A stretch of DNA of 64,000 bases from Piper betle. Its lineage: Eukaryota > Streptophyta > Magnoliopsida > Piperales > Piperaceae. Where the stretch lies: positions 1-64,000 of the forward strand of contig JAURVB010003524.1 of the NCBI GenBank assembly GCA_033002965.1, read 5' to 3'. Positions 21,701-32,400 of this stretch are shown here, in pieces. Numbering within the stretch: the stretch's first letter is position 1; each line of letters starts with the position of its first letter. The notes beneath the pieces were generated by a model. It saw only the letters and a program-made list of their open reading frames with translations, searched no databases and was not told the origin of the DNA. The position numbers and the translations under genes are program-made.

Positions 21701-23080
21701 CATAATCTTCCAGTTTTTCTACACCCCAGTAAATGCTTGAGGCACTCTGGATAATTGACCCAGAATATGGGATAAATCATGATGGCCCTTAGATTAGTTG
21801 GTGCATGGTTCTTTGGCGCCGGTGATGTTTACAGTGATATTTGAAACTCGCCTACTCGACCGCAGTCTTTCAAAGCTTTGATCTCCGTCACAATTTCAAA
21901 GCTCTGAAAAGTGAAAAAGGAGGGGAAAAAAAAGAAAACAGAGAGTACCGGAAAAAAAATAATAGAAAACCTTTAAAAGGGTAGAATTGGAAAATTAAGA
22001 CATTAATTCAATATTTGATTTGGATGGCAGAGAGCCCGTAACAGACGTAACTATTACCAGGCTTTTATCAAAAAATAGCCTAGGAAATATCAATAGCCGT
22101 TCTATTTTGACCACAACCATGACCGTTATTTAATTTTCATTCCTTAGTCGCTGTTATACCATTTAGTGCTTTCCTCACTTTCTACCGTTTTGAACGGTAA
22201 ACATGTAAACCATTTATAAATTTAATTTGAGTCACATCTTCTTTGCCAACATAAAATCTTTATGAAAATTATAAAGTTTGTGTCACTTATTCCATGTATT
22301 TATGTTAAACCAACATTAAAAAAATGTAATAATATAAAATTTTAAAATTACATAATGCTACTGCTACTACTTATTTATAAAGATTAATATATCTATATTT
22401 TTACTTTAAAAATAAATAACTACTTTATAGTAGTAAATTGGCAACCATAAAAGTTTTTTCCAATGCACACAGTGTTTAAATTTACTTTTTATTTTTTTAA
22501 ATGGTAAAAAAGTACTTGTTTTGACATAATAAAAGAGTAAGAAAATTTAAAGTGAAATACAATTCATATATCTTATATGAGCTGGACCTCTAATTTGAGT
22601 TTTGTAGTTCCTACATAATAAGGGTTATACATATCTATTTCTAGATTTTTTAAAATGTATTAGTTTAAAGATATTTTAAAATTAATTTTACTTACAATTA
22701 CTCTTGATAAGTATTTTTATTTATTTATTTATGTAGATTTGAGTAGTATGACCCACTAAATTGTTGTGTATACGTTATGTATAAGGGTTGGGGAAACTCA
22801 ATTTGACTTGGTGCTTGACTTAAAAAAATGGAATTTGAAGTTTGATTTGATGTTGAATGTAGGCTTGCACCTGCTACACTAAACTTGTCTCATAAAATAT
22901 CATTATAATAATAATTTTAAATAAAATTATGCATAATTAAATTGTCTTTTATGCATAATTATGATAAGTTGAAATATTTTGATCATAAATTAAATTTTAG
23001 TATAAATTATACAAAAGAAAAGTATTGACACATACAAATCACATTAGTTTAGCATAAATTATTAAAGTGCTTGTAGAATA
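21701..23080. other. AT-rich intergenic DNA
   Basis: No coding frame, RNA gene or recognised repeat seen. Confidence 0.5.
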
Positions 23081-23084
23081 GGCT

Positions 23085-23600
23085 TGTGGGTGTTCCTAGA
23101 TTGTGAGGGAGTTCAAAACTTCCTTAGCACTTGTAGGTACTTTTGTAGGAAGGCTCGTGGTTGTTTGTAAGCGTATATGTTGGTTACAACATTAAAACTA
23201 AGAAGACCTATTAAACTAAAGGAATCAATGGGTTAGAAGAGAAGAATAGAAGCCCAAACCTCTTAAAAATTCTCTAATGTCTTCTCTCTTCCCTTCCACC
23301 TTTATGTGTTTGTTCTTATTTTGATTATCTTGTGGCACACTTCACTTAAATTTCTTGTGTTTGACTTAATCACTTTAAAGAAGTAAGTGCATAAGATTAA
23401 AGTTACATAGATACTTGTATGGTTTGATTGATTGCCTTGATTATCTTTGCTTATACTTATTGTATTTATTTCTTTTGTAGCTCAATTGTTTCTACTTAAT
23501 GTCCACTCTTGCGATTTTATAAGGGTCAAAGTCCTTATGGATCTAATTTTTATGATTGATGGTTATTACTTAACTATCTTTCACGTAGCCCTTCAACAAT
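23085..23600 (+). mobile_element. Old LTR 3' portion, related to the copia-like LTR at 36.1-36.74 kb
   Basis: Ordered similarity to 36,120-36,740: ACTTCTTAAAAAT-like, TTCTCTCTTCC, TTCTTGTGTTTGACTTA, GAAGTAAGTG, TTTTGATTATCT, then AAGGGTC...ATGGATCTAA and CACGTAG near the end. No primer-binding site follows, so it is a fragment or decayed solo LTR. Confidence 0.6.
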
Positions 23601-24610
23601 TAGATAGATTATAATCATAAGATATTTTAGAGATGAATTATAATTTAAAAGATAATTTCTAATTGAATGAGAAGATAGACAATAATATTTTTTTAAAATT
23701 TTTGTTGTATTTTGAAGGGTCTAATCTAAAAAATTGATAAATAAAGAAATACATATTTTAAATTAATTAAATAGAAATCGTTTTGACATCACGATGACCA
23801 AAGTCAAAGTCTTAGACTCGTGCGGTGGGTGGAATATATTTAAAATTTATTAATAAAATATATTAACAATATATAAAATTAAGTTAATTTAAATAAAAAT
23901 AATGAATATTTATTTAATTTTAACAAAAAATAGTTGTATACAAATATTAAAAGTAATTTTAATTTTAATAACTAAAAAATTTGAATAATTAAATAGAATT
24001 TTTAAAATTTTTTAATTCAAATATTATTAAAATCTAATTTTATTCTTAATAATAAATAGTAATATATATATATATATATATAAATATGCAAAAATAGATA
24101 TTAAGTATTAAGTATTTTAAATAATAAACTTTAATTTGAGTAGTATAAATTTATCAATATTTTTTAAATTCTTAGGTAAAATTATACTCCAATGTTGTTT
24201 TAATAATAATAATATTAATAATTTTAAAGTAAAAAAATAATAATATTAATTTTAAATTAAGAAAGTATAAACGAGCTAATAAAATCATTGTGGGGCAAGA
24301 GTTAAATACAATGACGATAAAGATAGAGATGGAAATGTAGTGAAAGATAAAATAAGTTAGGTTGGAATGTAATATAGTATAATATAATTAGGGTTGTTAA
24401 ACTAGGGAGGGAGCCTAACTCACCTTCTATTTAAATTCGACTCAAGTAACTTGAAGTTCTTCGAACTTAATTTAAAAGTAAATAAATTTTAAATATATAT
24501 GATTGAAACATACTCAAATATTTTCCGCCGAATGCACTTGACCGGTTAAATCGTAAAAAAACGGAAACTTAAAAGAAAAGGAAACGAAAAAGAAAACCTA
24601 CCTAGAAGTG
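23601..24610. other. AT-rich DNA, no gene seen
   Basis: Dominated by A/T runs with a TA tract near 24,063-24,081. Confidence 0.5.
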
Positions 24611-24614
24611 CTTT

Positions 24615-24930
24615 AATGGATTTAATGGAAGCTCTTTTTAAAGACTCCCTTCGCTATTTTACATCGCTCTCTCCCTCCAAGGCCACCCAAATCACGGAGC
24701 CGGTTCAAAGGCTTCATGTCGTGGAGGGAGCGGAGATGACGGACGCGGCACATGTCCACAGCAGTCTGCAGTCCGCATAAACCCCCGCAAGTAAAAGATT
24801 GTTCCCATCGTCGGTGGCCGTCTTCATCGCCGCATCGCCTCCGGTTTCCGGCGTCAATGAGGATGGGCATCGATGGCGCAATTAAGGGCTGAAAGCATTG
24901 GAAAACAGTCCCCCATTGCCTAGGTGATAA
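24615..24930. other. Unassigned GC-richer island
   Basis: About 300 bp of balanced composition inside AT-rich DNA. The plus strand has a short ATG frame (MDLMEALFKDSLRYF...) and the minus strand an 82-residue frame (24,622-24,870). Neither resembles a family I know. It could be a 5' exon belonging to the Smr gene at 26.45 kb or a relic. Confidence 0.25.
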
Positions 24931-24956
24931 TCAGTTTCTCGATACTAGACTTGTTA

Positions 24957-24977
24957 TATATATATATATATATATAT
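24957..24977. repeat. TA microsatellite left of viral remnant
   Basis: About ten TA units ending some 45-70 bp before the RT remnant. Confidence 0.9.
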
Positions 24978-25019
24978 AGATATAACTAATGGAATAGTTT
25001 TATTTAAATCTAAAATAAT

Positions 25020-25198
25020 ATTAGTCTAAACTCAAATAAATTTTTTTGGACATAATATAGAAGAAGGTAGTATTAAACCTATACAAAGAATTATAGAATT
25101 TTTTTAATAAATTTTCTGATAAAATATTGGATAAAAATCAATTACAAAGATTTTTAGGAACTCTTAATTATATGTCGGATTTCTATCAAGATTTAGTA
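25020..25198 (+). mobile_element. Endogenous caulimovirid (pararetrovirus) reverse transcriptase remnant
   Basis: Two short plus-strand pieces match the region just after the catalytic part of plant pararetrovirus RT: one with GHNI and PIQR followed by IEF (about 25,048-25,100), the second with DKNQLQRFLG and LNYMSDFY (about 25,110-25,195). They lie in different frames, with stop codons between. This pattern (KF-D-I-DK-QLQRFLG-LNY) is typical of Caulimoviridae rather than Ty3 elements (family knowledge). Only about 180 bp remain, far too little to function. The scrap lies between TA-rich tracts (24,957-24,977 and 25,203-25,245). Confidence 0.7.
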
Positions 25199-25202
25199 TT
25201 TG

Positions 25203-25245
25203 ATTATAAATAAATAAATAAATAAATATATATATATATATATAC
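25203..25245. repeat. TAAA/TA microsatellite right of viral remnant
   Basis: Five AAAT-type units followed by about nine TA units, directly after the RT remnant. Confidence 0.9.
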
Positions 25246-26451
25246 ATACATTTATATTTATGTTCTTCTTTTCCTGGCTTTGTTGTTGCCTCTGTGACTC
25301 ATTGTATTTGTTGCTTGCACTCCTCTTTTGAAGAGCAATATATGGTGTTCAAGTTTGAGGTAAAAAACTAGGAGTTCCTATTTTTACAGTTTTCTGAGTC
25401 TCTGCAATTATGATTATAGGAGGAGGGCAAATGTAGGAGTTTATTGGAGTTATTGGTTGATGATTGATGGACTGATCTCATCCTTATTGAATTTAATGTT
25501 TTTTGAACACATTAGTGGAGGCTACTACTCCTTGTCCGTCTGCAAAAAGTATGTTAATTGATTAATGTTTCTGTCAATAGTTTATCCAGTAATTGACCAT
25601 AAACTGTGCCAAATCATATAGCTCGTTGGCAGTCATTCTCATATTTAATTTTAGTTGTTGGTCATAATAAATAAGAATTGCTTCTTCCTGCTATCCAATC
25701 TCTTTTTGGTAAGTTGTTTTTTGTTAAATGAAGTAAACAGGACCCTCGCTGAAATGCATGCAATTTGCTGTATCAGCATTGATTGACTCCCAGAACATTA
25801 TTTATTATTTTATCTGCAAAAATGGTGGAGTTTTTTTCTTTAATCAGGTTCTAGAAAAGATTTTTGTTCCGTTTTCTAGAAATTTTTGTTCTTGGAAGAA
25901 TTGAGGGAGTTTTGAGCTTCGACCAAGCTATCATTCTGGTTGGGATTGCTATTGCTCTGTTTTGATTTTTGCGGAATTACTGGACGTAGTTTCCAACAGT
26001 ATGTTCAAATGACCATGTGATTTTTTGAGTCAATGTTGTTTTGGAAAACATTCTCAGATGTTTCTTTTTAATAGATGATTAGTATCTTGTTTCTGGATGA
26101 CCATTCTTATGGTGTTCTATAGTGTTGCAAATCATCATTGTTTTTGTTGGTGATTGCCTTTTGAAAAGTAAATTTGCTACGAGATTAGATTGTGTTTTGG
26201 TGCTAGTTAAAGAATAGACTGTCTCCGTACCATGTTTCACTTTGATGAAATACCGACTGATAATTAGTAAGTTAAATACATCTACTGTTGTTAAGTCATT
26301 CTTTGTGACCTCTGTATCCTGACTGCTTTTTATGATGTTTTGGGGTTAGCTTATGAATGAACGAATTTGGTTTACATGTTTCTGTTTGTCAATATAAAGC
26401 ATTAACGTTTTGTGATACTGATTTACATTAGTTTAATGTATTTAATTTTCA
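25246..26451. other. Upstream/5' leader region of the Smr gene
   Basis: T-rich transcribed-looking sequence without a sustained frame. A possible leader intron acceptor lies just before the coding start (TTTAATTTTCAATGAAG|ATG), in which case translation would begin at 26,458 (MESSSL) rather than 26,452. Confidence 0.4.
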
Positions 26452-29400
26452 ATGAAGATGGAGTCCTCTTCTTTGTCAAGTTTGTCTAAGAATGACAGTG
26501 AGACAGAGGCCTTAGCAGCATTATGTGATGCATTTGGATCAATCTTTTCCCTTGAGGAAATTGCCTCTGCATATTGCCAGGCTGGTCGCAACGTTGATGT
26601 GGTTGGGGAGATTCTTTTGAGAAACATGGAGATTGCAGTACAGTTGTGGAAAATCCATTGCTTGACAATGGAATCAAGAATCCTGCTCTCAAACAAAGTA
26701 CTTCAAAGCTTCTTAAGCCAAAGCGAGCTTCGGCCTCAATGGGGAGTGTATCGCGTGCCTTAGGAAAAGGTTATAGCAGGCTCAGTGGGTCTTCAAATGT
26801 CCATTGTCTATCCAAAAACCTCCAAAAATAGAAATAGAAGATCCATTAGTAAAAGAAATGTGGAGCAATGTGGGTGCATCAGATTCTTCTCACAGTGGTG
26901 GAACTTTGGAAAATAAGAATGTTCAGGATTTCTTGTTTTCGATGCTTGGGGATGGATTTCAGCTTTCAAACGACATAATTTCTAATGTCTTTGGTAGAGA
27001 AGCTTTTTATTTTTCCCCCTTTTCTTGAGAAGTATATGCATCTATATTTTTGGGTTGAGTGGTTCATGAATATGCTATGGTAAATTATTTTGGGTGATAT
27101 TATCAGATTTTGCCAAAAATGAAGGAATCTCTTAATTTTTTCTATGCTTATATTGCAGTTTACTTCATTTACAACTAAAGTTTAATCATATAGTGGGTCT
27201 GGACCTATTTGACTGTTCATGATTCCTTAAGATTGCTCATTATGCTACTATTAACACGGTATCCAATATTTTAATTGTTCATGATTCCTATTTTTGGAGT
27301 TCAGTTGAGAATTGTTTTAGAAATTCTAACTTGAACAGAGAAGGGAAGGCTGCCAAAACTGTACCTTGGTTAGAAGAAACGTAAGATTGCTCATTGTGCT
27401 AATTTGATTGCAGGTTCTTGTGGATACGATGCTAAGAAGGTATGCTGAGCTGGGACTTTTTTGGCAAAAGCCTTCTTTTGTTTCCATTCATGGTACAACA
27501 AGTATAGGTTCATGTAGTACAACCACATACCCTAAGGACGGCTTTCTAAGTTCCAGATCGGAAATTTTTATTTTTATTTTTAAATTTTTCTTCATTACTC
27601 AGACATAAATTAGTTTAGGAACTGAGGCCAGCAACTACAACCTAGTCCAAACTATACTACCATACCAAAACAAACCACAGTAGGTGAAGTTAACAAGCAG
27701 AAGACTCAAGTAACTTATAACAGAAACAACAAACTAAATTATAAGCTGAAAAATGACTCCAGCTGCAGCATAATACCTTATATGCTATTTTGTGACTCAA
27801 TTTCAAGAATTAACCAGCAGTTCAAAACATGATTCTGGAAATTAACTAGACTGTCTGGCAAATTGTTAATATAGGAGATTAGGCTTGACTTCAATCTAGC
27901 TGGTGATAAACATTAAACATGGTTAACCTATATTAACTTCAACAGATTTATGGAATTTACAAGTTAGGCTGAAAACAAAGGATTTAAAATGGTTAACTTT
28001 TCAGCCAGCAACCAATTTAATTGGTTAATTAATCATTTCTTAGATGATTTCAAAATTTCAAAGGAACGATGGCTCTCAAATCCACAAATGTTGAGGGAAA
28101 GGGATCCAAGACAGTCAAAGATCTGAACTTTGTTGTTTCCAAAGCTAATTCCAACTCATACACAATAACAATTATGCTTAAGAATAAAGGAGAACAAGTG
28201 AAGAAGAAGAGGGAAGAAGGATTGACTAATCAGGGGTTTTGGGCAACAATTGACTCAGCAATTCAATGTTGTGTTCACTCATCAAATTTATAAAAAATAG
28301 AACGATATCCCCTTAGTATAGATTCCTAGGAGATGAGATAATTCCATATAGATAACGTAGAATCCAAAGTTTATTCTCCTTAAAACGAAAAGACAAGCCC
28401 ACTAGATAGTCTGTCCTAGATGACATCAACCTTATTAACAACTCATACAAACATATTAACACAACTACTTGACACTCCAACTCTATTTATCCCAAACAGC
28501 CGTACTTATCCATCTAGGCACCTAATGAAACACAAAAACTCTCATACAATAAAGACTTCCAAAGAGATTACTTCTAATTTAATTGATAAGAGTCCTGGGG
28601 ATGCATGCCCTCTGTATCTCACGGTACACTGAGTAATTTCAGGCATTGTAGATATGCCCGCTTCATAAGTGCTCGTTGGATTTTATATTTGATTTATTGA
28701 TATCAGGCATTGTAGATATGCTTGGCTTTTGTTTCCTGCCATATCCATATTACTATGAGTCATTTCATTTATGATCTTGAGTATGATTGAGAATAAAGAA
28801 TGAAACTTGGAAGTTCATTAATCGCATTCCATTTTAGAAAGATATCAGTGAACATTAAATTCATAAAGGTTGAAGCTTAGAATGGCTTAACTCGTCCTCC
28901 CAGTATCAGAGTTGGGTAAGGACTTTCACATGGTGAATTTATTTGATTTATTGATATCAGGCATTGTAGATATGCTTTGCTTTTGTTTCCTGCCTTATTC
29001 ATTTTACTATGAGTCATTTCATTTATGATCTTGAGTAAGGTTGAGAATAAAGAATGAAACTTGCAAGTTCATTAATCGCATTCCATTTTAGAAAGATATC
29101 AGTGCATTAAATTCATAAAGGTCTAAGCTTGGAATGGCCTAACTCGTCCTCCCTGTATCTGAATGGGGTAAGGTATTTAATATAAATAGCAATAAGATGA
29201 ATATCTTCGAGGAAATTATTTTTCTTTTCGTTAGCAGCATGCATAAGCTTAGAGCACATTGAAAATCCACTTCTGCTTCTGCAAAATGAAGCAGCTGGTA
29301 GAGTTAGTTTTATCTGTCACCAGCCTTTTTTATGAGGAAATAGTCTAGAGCACTATACTATTATTACTAGAGTACTTGGTGTCAGTTCATTTGTTTCATG

Positions 29401-32400
29401 GTTTACATAACTTGTTTGGGTTTGGTGCTTTACCATCATGCATCAAATGCATATGTGCTAGTGCTGTCCAAAAGTCTTTTACAGATAGGCATCATATTTT
29501 CATTCTTTATTGATTAATTTAACCCTTCTGTTTTCCACGTAATCTACCAGAGTCTAAACAAACTGTTGAACATGTCCATTGACAAGCTGGAGAAGCCGGA
29601 TGAGAGAGAGGAGGTAAATATGTTCCTGGAATCTAGAATTTCATGTTTCTTTCTTAATTTGGAAAACAATGTGTTGTTCTTTTAAGGTCTCTGTTGCATG
29701 TGTCCTCTGGATTAACAAACCATTTGTGGGTCCGTTGATCAGTTATGAGTTTCTTTAAAATGATTTAATGTCATATGACAAATTCCTTTTAGGTCTGTTT
29801 GGATAATGAGAAAATGAAAGACCGTGGGTGTGAGAAAGAAAAGAAAAGAAATGCAAAAGAAATCAGTTTTCCTACAATTTAATCTCATGTGTATGGTTTG
29901 AAAGAAAATAAAATTTATACAACATCATTCACACTCTCTCATTTCCTGGCATTTTTTATGTGAAAATTGTTGTGAAGGAGCTCTCTCGTGATGGAAAACA
30001 GTTTCTTTTCTCATATTTTCTTGCAAGCCTAAAAAGAAAAAGTGTGAGAAAAGTGTATTTTTCTCACATTTTCTTTCTTTGTTACAAATCAGAAAGTGAA
30101 TTAAATTCACTTACAGTTAGTGAATATGCATCATTAACTACTAGAAAACAGGTGGAATATGTGTCTTCTCCAATTGACTGATTTGTGTGAATTTATTTTT
30201 TCTGATAGTCTGTTGATCTCAGCTCGCAATCTTCTGACCTAGAACTACAAGTTGCTGAAAGGTATGTTGACTTCAGTGGAGGTAAGCATGAATGGTCTGG
30301 TGGAAGCTCTCGAGAGAGTGGTCCTGATATTAAAATTGAGATTGATTTCTGTTTGACAACAGGGAAACAGCAATATCTTCTTCTTTTAATCATGATAAAA
30401 ATGATCATGCAATGGAAATTCTACAAGCCTGGTATAATGTCTTTCCTAAGGTCTCTGATGAAGAATTTGCAAATCCTACTCCAATGAGGAAGAAAACTAG
30501 ATGTCGCACAGTGGTGTCAGGACCATCAGATGATCTATGTCTGAAAGATATGCCTAAGTTTGTGGAGGAACAAATCCAGGATGCTAACGTTGGTAATTTT
30601 TTCATTATAATATGCCTTAAGTTTCTGAATTGTACATTCTGTTTGTGATCTTATGAATCAAGTTTTTTTCTTATTAGAAAAAGCGTTGTATCAATTCGAA
30701 TGTTACTTCTTTTTTGTTTGAAAAGTAGAGACATTTATGTATGCTTCTTCTCTCTACCTTATTATTCCTTTTAAACGACAGATAGAGATTATAAATATCA
30801 AAATTTCCGTGAATCTGCTAAGAAGAATTGGGAGGCAATGAAAACCTATTATGAAAGTGTACGTAAATTTCTTATCAAGAAGTTACCTTTGTCAAATGTG
30901 TGCGGTTAATGAGTTCATTAAATGATCCTATGTTTTCCAGGCTTTGGATGCCTTTCTAAAGAAAGATAATCTCCAGGCTAAGTATTTGTTTGAACAGGTA
31001 GTTTTTTATCTATAATAGATGAATATTGTGACTTGTGAAAGAATTGCATAATTGTTCTCTGGGAAATTGCATAACCAGTTAAGAATTAGGTTGCAAAGGC
31101 AACCCAACTTTTGATTGTCAACCATTTTATTTCTCAATATTGTCATTAATAATATTAGCAGGGAAAAAACTCTGTGTGCATTCATCAATTTTTTGGGGGG
31201 ATGGGGGGGTGTGCATGTATATTCGGTGATGAACCTATAATGTTAATCATCTGCCTCAATATCAAAGGCCTCATATTCCTTTACTCAATATTCCTTAGAT
31301 GTATTTAGGTGAGGAACACAACACTCTCTTTTTGTTTACATAAATAGTTTTTTCGAGCTGCTATTTATTTATGCTATTGTTTGGTAACTCCAGGGAAAGC
31401 TTTACCATAATATGTACCAGGAGGCATGTGAAAAATCTGGCCAATTGATCCATGAAACCAGGTTTTTCTTAATCACATAAAGATATGAGTTTTAGGAGGC
31501 TCTCTTGATTTCAAGACTTTCAGTTAGATTGTTTTACCTACTTTCTGATTTTAATAATTTTCAGGAAAGTAAATTCTGCAGATGGTATTACACTCAGATT
31601 GCATGAACTGCCACCTAAGGAAGCCCTACGTCTACTTAAAGTCAATTTAAAATCTTTTGCCGGGATCTCAAGTTAGTAAATATTCATGCGCTTCTATCTT
31701 TTAACCGGCTTTACTTCAAATGTGATAATGCAATAGAACCAAATTTTGATAACTTCCTTGCTTCAAATCAGCTATCAAGGTTTTAAAGGTTATTATGGAG
31801 GCAGATGGGGAGGATACCATGAAAAGTGTTCGCAAGAAGCTGGTATGCCCCCTAGCCCTTTTCTTTCTAACTTTTTCTGTCAAGCCTTGGATTCTGTTTT
31901 TGTTTTTGTTTGTATTTGTGCAATAAGCTGGGAAATGCGTTGGTCTGATCATACACATTGTTGTTGTCGATTATACCTAGTTATTTGCGTATTGTTCTCT
32001 TCTCCTCTGCTTCTTTCCCACCATATTTTTATAATTATATCTGCATTCATTTTATTCATTCATAACTATAGCAATTTTTTTAATGGGAAAAAAGAGGATA
32101 TGCTGCAGCACAGTCAACTTAGCTGTGCTGCAGTTTTAAATGGACTGTTGATTACCTCCCACGGTTGGGCTTGCCTACATATTTCCTACTCAAACGCTTC
32201 TGTAAAATTCTCTTCAATTATTATTGCCCCGCTCACTTTTTCTCCTCCCTCATTGCTCCGGGTAAAATGGACTTCACCTTGCACTCCAGTATTCATCCTC
32301 AATATACTTCCATGAAAGCCCATCCCATATGCCACCCAACACGTTAAAAACTGCTGCAGTTCAAAATTTGCCGCTTCGACAACTTCGCTCCTAATATTAA

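Noticed and set aside
28069..28293. 74-residue frame in intron 2 of the Smr gene
   Set aside because: It lies between well-defined splice sites, is Lys/Asn/Ser-rich, and has no recognised domain.
29790..30115. Possible MITE starting GGTCTGTTTGGATAATGAG in intron 3 of the Smr gene
   Set aside because: The start looks like common plant MITEs, but no inverted end (CAAACAGACC) or target duplication is present.
31185..31215. G-tract pair GGGGGGATGGGGGGG as regulatory G-quadruplex
   Set aside because: Only two G-runs, with no further runs nearby to form a four-tract structure.
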